Assembly: GCA_023630585.1 (NCBI GenBank) | Contig: CM042558.1 | Span: 2,205,501-2,269,500, forward strand | From: Cranoglanis bouderius | Taxonomy: Eukaryota; Chordata; Actinopteri; Siluriformes; Cranoglanididae | Direction: 5' to 3' | DNA: 64,000 bases | Part shown: positions 29,840 through 43,335 of the stretch, in pieces | Layout: each line of letters begins with the position of its first letter | Position numbering within the stretch: position 1 is the stretch's first letter | Translations under genes and position numbers: made by a program | The notes under the pieces: model-generated | What the model was told of the DNA's origin: nothing | Database searches by the model: none | The model's input: only the letters and a program-made list of their open reading frames with translations

Positions 29840-31140
29840 TGCAGTTGTCACAAGTGTGTTCTGATCCTTGGCAGAGAATACTTTCTGTTTTGATCGTAGA
29901 TATTATCTGCATCTCTACTGACAAAAGATAATCAAGCTTCTGTTTTGATGAAGAATATTTTAAATCTGACTCACCAGTGTATTGTTGTGGCATGGCTAAG
30001 CTAATAAATGCAGTTACATTTGAAAGTTGTACTAGTGGTACATATGATTCTTTTTCAAAATAGCATTTGGAATCTGGGCAGCATAATGTTTGGAGAAAAC
30101 CAGTCCAACACCCAGGTAACACCATTCCTGTGATCAAGCGTGATGATGGTAGCATAATGCTCTGGGGTTGTTTTTCATTAGGAGTAACTGGAAAACTTGT
30201 TGCCAAGGGGGGCCTTCAGGGTGAAAATATATGTATGTTCTAACAGGACAATGAGCCAAAAGCAGAGGGCTTTGGAATGGCTTAAAATAAAAAGGTTTGT
30301 GGTTTGGAATGGCTGCATGAAAGCCCAGATCTAAGTCCAATTGAAAATCTATGGCATGACCTGAAAATTGCTGCCCACCAACTTTATTCATCTAATTTGG
30401 CAGTTGGAGAAGTTGGAGAAAATGTGCATTAAGGACTGGAAGAATAAAACAAATGTGCAAATCTCATAGAGACACATCCAAGACAACTCAAATCTGTAAT
30501 TGCTGCAAAAGGACAGTTCACTCTGATGGGGTGACTACTTATCAACTAAACATAATAAACATATACATAATAACAAACATAATAATAGTTTATATGGTGA
30601 AGTTTTCTGTGAGGAGACATTTACAAAAACATTTATGGAGGGAGTCTCCAGTATCAGTGGTCTGAAACAGTCAGAGGTAAAGCTGGAAAAAAAAAAAAGC
30701 TTCTAAAGTAAGTTGGAATAAAATTAAGAGAGATGAACCATGAAGAGAAATTCATATAACAATATTTAAGAAGAGCATCAGTGGATATTGTGGTGAATTT
30801 TTAAAATGGTGTTAGAAATTTGCTGCTGTACTGGTGAGAAAAGTTCTGTCAGAAATGTGAGTCTGAGTGAGTTAAATCTAATAATTTGTATTTATGCCAA
30901 ACACATACAGTATATATCTATGGTATGTTTGGTATTGGGTGGCATGGTGGTCAGCTGGTAGCATTACCGCCGCACAGTGACTAATTGTTCTTGTCAAGGA
31001 AATATTTTGTCTTTGATAAAAGACATTCGCCTAATGATGTTCACCACAGTGAGCTTATAGTTTCACAGCAACTGAAGTTAATACTTATGCTGTCATAAGT
31101 TTTACATTTTATTTGTCAATTAAATGCACAATAAAAATTG
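29840..31140 (+). pseudogene. Degenerate Tc1-like transposon
   Basis: Between about 30060 and 30530 the plus strand reads, across several stops, as the C-terminal half of a Tc1 transposase: SIMLWGCFS, then ESPDLSPIENLWHDLKIAAH, then a tail with HPRQLKSVIAAKG and GVTTYQLN. The stretch from about 30990 to 31140, including GTTAATACTTATGCTGTCAT, looks like its 3' flank. Inverted ends were not delimited. It is much older than the element at 26586-28020. Confidence 0.65.
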
Positions 31141-32362
31141 TGCCTCCGAGGCACTGCATAGTGTACTTTAATTTCTATAATAGTAATTTAACTGCTAAAA
31201 TACTCCTCTACAAAGTTACCAGGAACAAGAGCCACAGCAAGTTAGTCTAGTCTGACTTCATATTTACGCTTTATTTCCTGCTGTGTCACCTATAACAATA
31301 CTGTAGGAGAACACGTCTGCTAACCTAACTCTGATGGCAGAACTAGATAAGGCAAAGGTTAAATATAAAGTGTATTAATTAATTACATAATTATTTTTTT
31401 ATCCAATTTATCATTTTAGTTTATAGGGTTCACCAATTCAACACAATTAACTTTTGTTAAAATTATATGTGCTACCAATTTGCATTCAGAGCAAAAAAAT
31501 GACAAATATCTTGAATATGCTGTAAGTAAAATTAGTAGCTAATATTTCACTTTATTAGATCTAGATTTCTAGATATTTTTTACTCATCTCAAGCTTGACA
31601 GATAATTTTGCTTATTTCAAGCATTTATGTCTAGAAACAAGCAAAATTATCAGCCAATAGAATACGTCAATTTCAAGTATAAATTAGTAAATAATTTTCT
31701 AAATTTCCTACCATCTATGCTACCGTGTTGAACATGAACAAATTTGGATGGGAGGATCCAATGCTAATTAATATAAATGCAAAAACTGGTCATATGAGCA
31801 GCCAGTTTGAGTCTTTCAGCAGTGTACTGTGTACTGTAGCAGCAAATAGTGACTCTTTAACCAAGGTTCCAGTCTTTTTTCATCAAGATAAAATTTGATC
31901 CATATTTATCGGTAAGTTAAAAGGTATTTTGAATAACTTTATATAAGAAATACTGTGTATAAATGTGTGGAGTTTTGCATGTTGCTCTGAGGCAACAACA
32001 TACCATATTAGAATCAAACTAAGCCATAACAAAAGTATTAGGTAGCTATATAAGTATTGCATTTGTAAGCAACATACTTAGAATTATATGAATGTTTATG
32101 CATTATAGTCGCGAATGGTAGAATTACAGTACGTTATAATATTATGTATAAGATGAATCTTTCTTTGTTTTATGGAACTTCAAAGTATAAGGAGAATGGA
32201 TGTATATGGACGATAGTGAGGATGAGATGGTATTTAGGAAGATGATGAAGATGATGAGAATCCATACATGGAGAAAGTGAGAGTGAGGATGACGAGGCTG
32301 CAGATGGAGGTACAGTGACGGTATCAAATATACATGGAGAAAGTGGGAGAGGGGATGAGGAA

Positions 32363-32405
<43 letters not shown>

Positions 32406-32734
32406 TAGGCGAATAATAAGGTAGAGTGGAAGCATTATCAAAAAAAAAAAAAAAAGCATGACTTTTCCCTTTTATGTATTGTAGCTTGTTCCACATTCTT
32501 CTTTGATTTTTCTTTTTGTCTAGGAAAACATCCATAGTTTCAATATTTTGAAAATATATACTATTATGTTTAAATATTTTATTCTAAGTAAGAAAAAAAA
32601 ACAGTATAAACATATATTTAGCCAATGATATCATAATGTGTACCTCATAATGATCAATATTAGCTTTTTTTTTTTTTTTTAATAGAAAAGTAATATCTTT
32701 AGAGAAATATTATAAATGTTTCCTTCATTTTTTT
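31141..32734. other. AT-rich spacer without a recognised gene; contains a GAT repeat
   Basis: No coding features. A (GAT)n tract lies at about 32358-32406 within a GA-rich stretch (32200-32406), which makes poly-His or poly-Ser frames on the opposite strand that are not genes. A poly-A run lies at 32440-32454. Confidence 0.6.
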
Positions 32735-33290
32735 TTTTGCAGTGTTAGGAGATCCAGTCCTCACATTACTCCATACTTCCAGCCCAGGATTACTTGCTAA
32801 GTGGCAAAGATGGTTCAAGGTCACCTGGTGGGTTGGGGAATTCGAATATCATATCATATCAGGGCAAACACACAGCAGATTTACCACCTCAACTTCCTTA
32901 AACAGTGGAGAAAGGTTGTCCCTGTTGCTCTTGTGACAGTGGAGGCAGAAAGACTTGGAGATTCTTCACCAAACCAAAGAGCAGACTTTGCCAGTTTGCA
33001 AGCTGAATTTTCAGACTTGTGTGAAATGGTTGTGTGCGGCATATGGCTTTCCTGAGCACAAAAGAAATGGTGGTTAAGGAGGAATCCGGTAAAATGCTAG
33101 AAATGAGACGAATACAGAAGTCACACGGCCCCAGTGTGCTTGTACCCAAGCTGGATGGGACAGTTCATGCATGAACATCCACAATTTACACAGCTCCTGG
33201 ATTAGTTAGGTACAGCTATTATTTTTCACCTATGGATTTGACCAAGGGCCATTGGCCAATTTACAAAAATTCAAAGGAACAAAAATGTCT
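32735..33290 (+). pseudogene. Gypsy pol fragment (fourth Gypsy-type relic)
   Basis: Plus-strand pieces in changing frames: RANTQQIYHLNFLKQWRKVV (about 32860-32920), SPNQRADFASLQAEFSDLCE (about 32970-33030), SHGPSVLVPKLDGTVHA (about 33120-33170) and PMDLTKGHWPI (about 33230). The order fits the protease-RT linker and N-terminal RT of a Gypsy element. Stops and shifts show it is dead. Confidence 0.6.
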
Positions 33291-36200
33291 CTCTCTTCAG
33301 GCTTTTCAGAGAGTTAGTTATATTTCAATGATATAATAGTCTATAATAACCATTAGCAGCAGCTTTAGCAGTATGTTTGGGCAGTCTGTAAGTCCATGAG
33401 GTAGACAGGGCTTATCTGGCCTTCTCAAAAGCAAGTTGAGTTGAGTCACTTCTTGCAGATGGCAGTATATTATTGTAGGTTTGTGCTCTTACCGTGTACT
33501 TATGATTATTTTTTTGACTTATTACACGTGTGAAGGTACTGTATCAACATGGATCATTTTACATGTGATATGTACAATTGTTCAGAGGCATTTTTGGTCG
33601 AAATAAAGGAACTAAAGTAGACTTTTCAAAAAAAAGCCACATACTTCACCTCTGTGGACATTTACAGTAATCAAGGAAATTCCAGATAACAAGTTGTTCT
33701 GCAAAGTTGGAAAGCAAGCATATCTTCAGTTATCATATGTGTCAGAAATTCTTGTCTTGGCTGAGAGTTTCATTTTCAGCTTTATTGTGGATGGTTTCTC
33801 CATCGGCCCGTGCCTTCATGAAGGCTTTTTCTGAAATATCTTCTTTTGTGGATTACTAATTCATGTAATGTTAGTAGTGTTTTCCCTGTGATGATTCAGC
33901 AGCCAATGAACACTTTGCAATATGGAAAGGTGGTCTTGGACATTTCCTTATTTTGTGAAACTGTACAAACCACTTCAAATATGGTCATCAGATGAGTTGA
34001 AGTTGCAAATGTAAACAGATGGGGTTTTCACTGTAAGCAGGTGAAGATGTGGTAGTTGGGGGAGTGAGATGAGCATGAGGGGTAAGAGGGGCTGTAATGA
34101 AAATGTATGTTGATCATAAACCGTATGCTTCAACTGAGAACATGGAACATTTGTACTATGCATGCTACCCAGACATTGATACATTACCGTATATAGATAT
34201 AGATATATTTTTCATTATATTACTTCTTTAAAATAGTACTAGATTCCAGATGGCAGAAAAGTAATTAGTTAATGGATTATGGAGAATCATGTCAATGACT
34301 GACTGAAATCGTGGCAACTGGAATTTTGTCAATGAGAAATCTATTGAGGAAAATATCAATGCTTTTGCAGCCTTAAATGTTTGGATAATTGGTCATGTAT
34401 TCATTCATGTGACGAGGAGGAGCGAGGGACCAGGCTGTGAGGACAGTTATTTACTTGATAATGATAAGATTAAGAAATCTACACATCCTGAGATTGAATT
34501 ACATATCCTGATTTGTAACCTAGTGTTACAGTGGTAAAACATTGAGAAAGGTAAATAGGGTTTTTCTTATGCCAAACTGGCAGTTAGTATGTGTAAGAGT
34601 TTCCTGTAACTACATTAATTCCCACTGGTTTTTCAGTAAAACCAAAACTATATTAAAGAACCACAGCAAGTTAGACTAGTTTGACAACTGCATATTTAAG
34701 CTTTTTTATGTTGGCTTAACAGTTAACATATTTTTCTTCTTATTCTTTTACTTCTTTTTATTATGTTGACTTGACAGAGCCAACACACCTTTTCTGTGAG
34801 AACAGGGTGAACAATGCTCGCTTGATTGCCAAATACTCCTTATCCAAATACTCCCTGCTGTACTTACTCTCCCTTAACGAGAGTTCAGCTCATGTACTGG
34901 GCGCTCCTCTCCCTCCACCACCTGGGACAAATCCCAGAGGAAGGAAAAATGAAAAAATGAGATCTCTTTAACATCTCAGATGTTTCTCCTAGCCAGACAT
35001 AAGGTTACATGAACGTCAAATGGGGACTTTTCTCCTCAAAATTTTCTCTTGAGAAAAAATACTCTAACACTCTCACATTTTTATCCTTGTTTCAGAAGAG
35101 ATCTCAACAACATCACACAGTGTGCAAGTCAAAGGTCTCAATATGAACTTATTACCGTATAATATTTATTAATCATCAATAATATTCAAGGACTGAGCCA
35201 TAAGCCATCATCATTGACCTTTTCTTCAAAAAAAAGAGAAAAAATCTAGGGTGATTGTTCCTGTAATAAGACTTCTGTAAATCACTTTAGATTAAGGCAT
35301 CTGGTACATGACTACCGCTTTACTTCCAATAACAAATTCTCTGCCCTATGCACATAAACTAGCTTTATTCTATTATTGTATGTCAACATTTATGCTCAAC
35401 GTTAACCCTATTGCCTCATCATTTCACTCTTAATACAGACTTAAACTTTGAAACTCTGAAATGTTCAGTTTTTTTCCACCTTATTTAGTACCCTTTGAGT
35501 ATTTTCATGCTCATTCATCCACACCATTTCAATCAAACATTACATACATTATCATATGAAACTGTTTAGCATTTAGTGTTTTTTTTACACAGTGATTTAA
35601 CAGAGGAAACATGACCTATATTAAAATGCAGACAAAATGTTTGAGTTTACAAGAGAAACTTTTACATGTTAAACCGAGAAAAAAGGTTATGCAACAACCA
35701 TGAAGCACCAGTACACTAGTGTTACATTTGTTAAACAAGAAAGTCTTGATGTTATACTAAACTTCATACACTTATTTAATCCCTTTCTGGTGTGTTTGGA
35801 AAGTGTGCTCCTTTTTATACCTGTTGGCTTTGTTGAAACGTCATCATGCCTTGAACATCACTCAAGACTTGTCAAAGAAACATTTTGGGGAAAAAAAAAA
35901 AAAAACATCTGTGGACGTTTACAGGAATCAAGGAAATGCCAGACTGGACAAGTTCTTCTGCAAATTTGGCATGCAAGCATATCTCTATTCACAGGTCTCT
36001 TTGTCTCTGTGCAGAAATCCTGACCTCTCATGTTTCTCTATCACCCTGTGCCTTCATGAAGGCTTCAGGAGCCTCTACCTGAGAACAAAATAATGCAGAC
36101 AAAACAGTGTTTTCAGCTGCAGCATAGTAATAAACTGTTTGCATGCACAACAGCTGAAACAAAACAGTAAATCTCAGTAAAATAAAAATAAAATCCAACG

Positions 36201-36862
36201 ACTGTTTAGTAAATACCAGTTAGCTCGCAAGATATTAATTATCTGCATAAACTAGCTAAATAAACTGAGGTTGTGTTCACTTTAACCAGCTTCTGACAAT
36301 CTATAATCACAAATCACTCATATGTTTTATAAATCATGAGAATGTTATCAAATGTTAACAAACTTCAAAACAAGTGTACATTTGTAGACAAACTCCTCTG
36401 TTGGAACGACAGCCTGTTCTAAAAAGTTTTTGGCCAATTTTAAAACTTAACATGTTGAGTAAAATGTAATTCATTACAAGAGCTTGACATGTTCAAGGGT
36501 GATGAACACTTATGAAAGCACTGTAAATGTAATTATATAGTCGATACTGTATTATTTATGTTGTAGTAGTCCATAATTGTTTAAAAAGTAAAATAATCCA
36601 CTACAAAATTTCTATATCCTACAGAAAAATATATATGAAGACTATAATGTATGTTGCACACACAGAACAGGCAGAGTTTTCTGGTGGCACATATATTGTT
36701 TTATTGCTGGAACACTCTGTAAAACACATCAACAGAGCAAGTAATTTGACTCTGTTTCAGTGACTGGCAGTGTGATGTCTTCATATATAAATAATGCTCC
36801 AGCCTTGTGGCTCACTATCGCCCTCTAGTGTCACCTGCCAGCGTCTACAGGTTTAGGTGATG
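33291..36862. other. Spacer without a recognised gene; two diverged copies of an unknown repeat
   Basis: I see no supported gene. Two segments, about 33645-33830 and 35908-36065, align in the same direction: both begin CTGTGGAC, contain AATCAAGGAAAT and CAAGCATATCT, and end GTGCCTTCATGAAGGC. They look like two old copies of one repeat or retroelement piece. Open frames in the second copy are short and unsupported. Confidence 0.45.
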
Positions 36863-36918
36863 TTCAAGTTAATATCATTACACAGTACTATATACAAATA
36901 AATAAATGAATAAATGAA

Positions 36919-37011
<93 letters not shown>

Positions 37012-37064
37012 TTATTTATTTATTTATTTATTTGTATATAGTACTGTGTAATGATGTTAACTTG
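36863..37064. repeat. Palindrome around an (AAAT)n/(AT)n core
   Basis: TTCAAGTTAATATCATTACA at 36863-36882, followed by CAGTACTATATACAAATAAA, returns as its near-perfect reverse complement ending GTTAACTTGA at 37064. The arms are about 45 bases of unique sequence each, plus the simple-repeat core. It is a potential hairpin or cruciform, sharing its edge with the next palindrome. Confidence 0.85.
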
Positions 37065-37077
37065 ACGGGTCTTTCGT

Positions 37078-37163
<86 letters not shown>

Positions 37164-37178
37164 ACGTAAGACCCGTCA
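37063..37178. repeat. Palindrome around an (AT)n core at the inner edge of the right arm
   Basis: TGACGGGTCTTTCGTTAAAT at 37063-37082 is mirrored by ATTTAACGTAAGACCCGTCA ending at 37178, with about 77 bases of AT between. The same unique motif (ATGACGGGTCTTACG) ends the left arm at 26369-26383. Confidence 0.88.
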
Positions 37179-37599
37179 TATTTAACAAATGATAACTAAT
37201 AATATTAATGATAAACAATACATGCATATGACTACTTGAGTCCATACCACTACACCCTCCCCAACTTTTAAAAATGTTATTTGACATTTTACCACAACTT
37301 AAGTACAGTTGTTTCCAGGCTGACCTGCTATTTTCTACAAAAGGCAGGTTTTCAATTGGCTTTAATTCTATGCATGAAATTAGTCATCCCCTCCTTGCCA
37401 TGGCTTATTTGCTAGAAAAAAGGGTGGGGGGGGGGTCAGGCACTATAATGCTACATTTTCATACTAATGCATTTGGCCATTTATTTGATTATTCCTACCA
37501 GCAGTATTAGCATATGTAACAGTTACATCTTAATTAGATGAATCTTACCATGTAACCAGACTCCATTATGATCAGCCAGGTACTCACTTAGTCTTGCTA

Positions 37600-40500
37600 C
37601 CTCTATTTTTTCTGTTTACTTTACAGGTCACAGGTCTCAGGTTTCAAGTCACCGGTCACAGGTATGCATTATTTTTTCCATTTTCTTCTTTCTTTTCTCT
37701 CTCTGTGATGTTTTAATGTTTTTAGTTCACTATCCTGTTGTCTGGTAATGTTCACGGCCTCCACAGGTCCTGACCACAGGTCGGCTGGAAGTTGATCTTT
37801 TTCAGAACAGGATTTCTCCGTACCACTGTTGGTTCTCCCAGTTCATTATAAGTCAACATATTTGGCTGACGTTTCTGTCTTTGTGGGTAAGTGGATGGCT
37901 GTGGTACCTCTGGTTCACTCCCAGAATCTCAATCCTCCTCTTCAGAGACATTGTCCTTCTGTGGAACATTCTCCTCCTCAGCTACTGTGATGTCTGCATT
38001 CTCTCGTTCTTCAGCATCAGGTTGGTATTCGGGTAAGTCCTCATTCATTATTGCCGGTTCAAATAGTTCAGCTTCAGGATTCAGTGTGATGACTGTGTTC
38101 GGGACGGGGTGGAAATTCACAGCACAGTTCATATCGTTCATCATCATCATCACTGTCCGAGTCTAGGTTGTGCAGTTGTTATGGATCTTTCCTTCACTTA
38201 GCTCCATGTTTTTTTTCTGTGTTGGCATTCTCTTGTCTCTGGCTTTTCAACAGGTAAACTTTCACAGGGCAGCAGGAAGTTTCTGTGTACCACCCGACTC
38301 TGTCCACATTTCTCTGGTTGGATCTCATACACTCGACCAACAGGGCTTTTCCTCCTTACCACTGTATGTACACAATCTTCCCAGTGTGAGCGCAGTTTTC
38401 CTGGCCCTCCTCTTTCACTTAAGTTTCTGAGTAGGACTCTGTTTCCAGGCCAAAGTTCAACACCATGGACTTTCTGGTCATAGTATTTCTTTCCTCTCAA
38501 GGCCTCTTTCTTGGCAATCTTTGATGCAATTTCATAGGCTTCCTGCAGCCACATTTGCCAGTCTACCACATAGTCTGCATAACTCTGCTGTATCTCATTT
38601 ACCTGCAGATTGAACATGAGATCAATGGGGAGCCGGGGTGAACGCCCGAATAACAGGTAATATGGAGAAAATTCACGCTTCACAATGGGTGCAGTTATAC
38701 GCATGGACCACTTTTGAGTTCTTCCAGTCGGTCGGTCATCCGGTTGAAACTTTCAACCACAGTATGGGGTCGTGTGGGACCCATGAACACCACAAACCTT
38801 TTGTAGCTGATCCATCAGATGATTCTCAAATTCTCTTACCATATCATGATGGATTTTCTCAGGAAAGCCAAACTTGAGGGCAAAATCACCAAAGACATGT
38901 TGTACTACTATTTTATCTGACTTATTTCTTGTAGCGTAAGCCTGAGCAAAATGTGTGAAATGGTCTATCACTACAAGTATGTACTTGAAACCATTTTTGG
39001 ATGTTTCGAAGTGAAGAAAGTCAATGGACACAAGCTGGAAGGGGTATGTGGTTTGAATTGTAGTCAATGGGGCTTTAGTAGACTTTTGAGGCTTTTTCCT
39101 TTTTAGGCACTCGCATACGCGTCTCACAAAGTGCTTGGTCTCCTTTTGCATATGGGCCCAGTAGAATTGCTCACATATTAGACTTAGAGTTCTCTCTGTC
39201 CCAAGATGCCCCATTTCCTGATGCAACTCCCTGTAAACCGTTTGATGATATTCTCTCGGTAGAATAAGTTGGTTTCTCTTTCCTGATCTTCTATACAAGA
39301 CTCCGTCATCACTCAAATGCAGTCATGTCCATTGTTTCAGCAGGAGTCTGACAGCATTAGATTCTTTATTCAGAGTCTGGCCAAATGGGCGATTGTTATT
39401 CTTTTTATACTCCAGGACACGGCTGATAACAGGGTCTCTCTGTTGGGATTGTTTGATCTGTTCCTGCAAAAGACACAGATTAGCAGGCAGTGAGATTTCA
39501 TCTTCCACCAGGTGGACAGCTTGTAAGTCAAAACCACTTGTCCACAGAGGAGCATCCTTGAAAGGTAACATCACGCCCTGTACGGTTGCACTGATAACAT
39601 CTTGATTCATCTCCTCTGTACACAGTTTCATGTACTGGTCAATGTCCAGTGGCATTCTTGACAAGCCATCTGCATCTGCATTGCACCTCCCTGGCTGGTG
39701 AAATTAAAATCGGCCAGCTCTGCAACCCAATGGTGCCCTGTTGCATTGAGTTTGGCGGTTGTCAAAATGTACGTTAAGGGGTTATTGTCTGTGTACACTT
39801 CAAAATGTGGAGCATGGAACAAATAATCCCTAAAATGTTCACAAATTGCCCACTTTAGAGGAAGGAACTCTAATTTTCCTGAATGCATGGGGTAATTTTT
39901 CTCAGGTGGTGTGAGATTCCTTGACCCATATGCAATCACTGACATCTTTCCTTTTTGCTTCTGATAAGGGACTGCACCCACTGTGACATGTCACAATGGA
40001 GCACAAGTGGTAGAGTCAGGTCGGGATATGCAAGTATTGGTGGCTCTGTTAAGTGGTCAATGAGGGTGTTCAATGCTTCTTGGTGAGTCTGTGTCCAGGT
40101 TATGGGTGTGTTAGAGGTTGCCTGCCTGACCCTTTTTTTCTTTCCCTTAGACTCAGGAGGCAATGTGCTTTGCGGTGGTGCGGCTATAAGCTGATAGAGA
40201 GGTCTTGCCAGGCGAGAGAAATTGAGTATGTATGTTCTATAATAGGAAAGGAAACCCATAATTTTTCTCAGATCTCCTACTGTAGCTGGTGTTCGGAGCT
40301 TCAGGGCCTGTACTGGGGCTATTTCAGATGGATCCATGGAATATCCATCCTCTGACACAATACGGCCCAAGAAATGGACTTTCCTTTGGAACAGTTCACA
40401 CTTGTGTGGGCTGAGTTTAACTCCATGTTTCTGGTATCTCTGGAGGACTGTGCGAACATGGTTCACATAATCATCGAAGGAAGCACTATGAACAAGGTTG

Positions 40501-42960
40501 TCATCCAGGTAAGGCTGACAGATAACATCTCTCAGACCCTCGAGGCAAGCTTCCATGTTCCTTTGGAATTCCGCTGGAGCTGAGCTAAGGCCAAATGGAA
40601 TCCTGTTCCACTCAAATAGTCCCCAGGGTGTTATAAAGGCTCTTAGAGGTCAGCTCTCAACATCAATAAATACTTGGTGGTAGGCCTTGCCTTGGTCCAA
40701 GACCGAAAACCAAGAGCTGCCACTCAGGGAGTCCAGCATATCCTGGATCCTGGGAATGAGGTGCCTGTCAGGTACAGATTTAACTCACGATAATCGCATC
40801 AAAGTCTCAGACTCCCATCCTTCTTTCTCATGCACACCACTGGCGAGGAGTAAGGAGATCTTGATTTGCTTATCTACCCTTGGATCATCAGGTCTTGCAG
40901 GTACTCCTTCACCTCCTGTAAAAGTGGCTTGGGCACAGAGATATAAGTCTTTTGGACAGGTGTTTTGTCATGGAGTGTGATATGCATGTTAAGTGAGGGG
41001 ATAAAACCAACATCATTCTCATCATAAGCAAAAGCGTTGCACTCTTCCCTGAACAGCTACTTTACAATTTGTTGCTGTGTCTCTGTTAAGTGTTCAAGTC
41101 TTATTGGGGGGATCCCAAAACTGGGTCTCTGTGATTGATGTGGTGTAACACTCACCCTACATGTCTGCACTGCGGATGTTGGTTGCTTTATCACCTGCTC
41201 CATCTGAGTCTCCTTTTTCTGGAAAGAGTCTGCGGTTACTGGGTAAGTTGTCTTTATCACTTCAAGGTGGCCTAGTATGAGTCTTGGTGGATGTATGACT
41301 GGGTGCTTGGTTGTATTAACGATGGCAATTGGCACTTTTGCTGTCTTCCCGGTATCGACTTTGACTATACCCTCCTGCATTATTAAACCCGCAGGTAGTG
41401 TTGATGGTTCATATGGAGCAAATAACAGGCTCTGTTCTTGACATTGCCCCCCTATGTGCGCTTGTGCATAAACAGTGGTTATTTGCCCTGCGTTGAGTCG
41501 GATCTTTTGATTATCAAATCGCACCTTTCCAACAGTCACATTTGAATTAACAGTCTTCAACATCTTAAACACTGACTTTGTCTCATTTATTGATATAGAG
41601 AAAGCTTTGCTCACCCTACAGACAGTATTGGATTGTGGCCCCTGTTTCTCCCACCTGCCAAGTATCTCCTCGATGATATTGTAACCAATGATAGGGTTAT
41701 CAGCCACACTAGCATCACTTGCCACGAGTATGGGTACTTGCAGGGTTCCTTCTGTGCATTTGTCATCACTAAGTCGGAAGCTCACTTCCACCCAGCCATC
41801 AAAGGGGATCTCTGTATGATTTTCAGCCAGCCCAGTCAGTGTTCCAGACCGCAGGAGCACATCAATAGGTCGGATGGTGGAATGTGGTAAGTGTCGTCTT
41901 CTCTAGTCTGCATTAATAATACTGGCTTGGGCTCCAGTGTCCCAAAGGGCTTCAATGATGATGTCATTAAGCTGGCAGTGGACCAGGCACTTTTGCCGTT
42001 GATGTTCAAGAGCCCAAGTGTGGTAAAAGACACTAACTTGTCAACAGACGCAGAATAAACAGGTTGGTGTTATTTTCTTTACTGTCTTGTTTGCTTCCTT
42101 CAAGTCTGGATGTTGGCAGCACTTCTGAGCTGGCTTGGGACCCAATGACAGAATGGACTACTGGGGGGTCCAGTTCAGCAGTTCCCTCCCATTTCCCAAT
42201 GCCAGCCTCTGTTGTCGACAGCCCCGGGACAGATGTCCATCTTGTCTGCAGCGATAACAGTGCCTGCGCTCTTCACCTCTTTGAGCCTCCTGGCATGAAC
42301 AGCAGCCTCTAGACTTCCTTTCAGTTTGTAGTGAGTCACAGGGGAATTGGACTGTGATCTGGTTGATTCCATTGTCTCTCGGAACACTTTGGTCATTTCC
42401 ATTATGTTTGCTCTGAGGTCTTCGATCGCCTTGTACTTGTTTCTTCTTGTCTTTGCCAATGGTAGTGTCTTTTACCACTGTCTCTTTCCTCTGGCATTGG
42501 GTCTCTATCTCACTGCACAAATGTCGCTCAGTGCTACAGGCATTTTCTACTGCTTGAACTTCACTTAGTCGAAAAGGCTTTGGAGTTGCTGCTTTCTTTA
42601 ACTTTGTTTATCTTTCCAATTCCAGATTAGCAGCTTCACCGATTTTCTCGATTAACACTTCATCCACCACTTTAGGATCACAGAGGTATGGTTTGACTTG
42701 AAACTTAACTGCATCATTTTGGAGTCCAGTCTTCACAGAGTGAAGGAACTTTCATTGAATGAGCTCAGGGCTAAATTGTTCCCCATCTTGTTCATCTCCA
42801 GATGTCCACAGCAGTTTCTCTCCCAGTTCGATGGCTTGGAACAGAAAACTTTGAGCCTATGTAGTAGATATGATGAGGAGTCTATTTCATAATGTCCTCT
42901 GAGGATAGTCATTAGTGTGGAAAGTGTAAGATCTCGCTTTATTTTATCTACTACAAAGCC
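37600..42960 (-). pseudogene. Gypsy A retrotransposon remnant, right copy
   Basis: Minus-strand counterpart of the left Gypsy A copy. Order from high to low coordinate: gag (42950-42550), CCHC knuckle near 42255-42215 (CYRCRQDGHLSRGCRQQ), protease and downstream region (41860-41057), RT and RNase H (40556-39628), integrase (39316-38753; 38704-38198) and a C-terminal extension with an acidic EEEN-rich stretch (38153-37929). It is better preserved than the left copy; for example RT to RNase H is open over more than 900 bases and the RNase H/linker region is complete. The shared stops show the element was already inactive when the arms duplicated. Confidence 0.82.
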
Positions 42961-43335
42961 ATGCTGTTGTAATAGATGCAGTATGTGGTTTAGCCTTGTC
43001 TTGCTGAAATATGCAAGGCCTTCCCTGAAAAAGATGTCATCTGGCTGGAAGCATATTTTGCTCTAAAACCTGTATATACCTTTCAGCATTGAAGGTGCCT
43101 TTTCAGATGTGCAAGCTGCCTATTCCATAGGCACTAATGCACCCCCATACCATCAGAAATGCAGGCTTTTGAACTGAGCGCTGATAACAAGCCAAAGGTA
43201 CCCTCTCCTCTTTAGTCCAGAGGATGCAGCATCCATGGTTTCCAAAAAGAATTTTCAAATTTCAATTTGTCTCACCACAGAACAGTTTTCCACTTTGCCT
43301 CAGTCCATTTTAAATGAGCTCTGCCAAACTGTGCT
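42930..43335 (-). pseudogene. Tc1/mariner-superfamily transposase relic
   Basis: The minus strand carries a decayed DD34E-type transposase sequence of a kind widespread in fish: markers ATGGTTTCCAAAAAGAAT (as its complement, near 43235), ATGGTATGGGGGTGCATTAG (complement, near 43140) and the start of the catalytic segment TTTCAGCAAGACAAGGCTAA. It abuts the gag end of Gypsy A in both arms, so the junction predates the duplication. In the left arm only the final 80 bases remain. Confidence 0.55.

Noticed and set aside
30945..30985. GGCATGGTGGTCAGCTGGTA as a tRNA-derived SINE or tRNA gene
   Set aside because: Only a short match to a common fish repeat head; no A/B boxes or cloverleaf could be drawn.
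32142..32535. Poly-His and poly-Ser frames on the minus strand
   Set aside because: They are readings of a GAT repeat and a GA-rich tract, with no other coding support.
34771..34971. 66-codon plus frame with a proline-rich patch
   Set aside because: Short, no recognisable domain, no exon borders of quality, and not duplicated; treated as chance.
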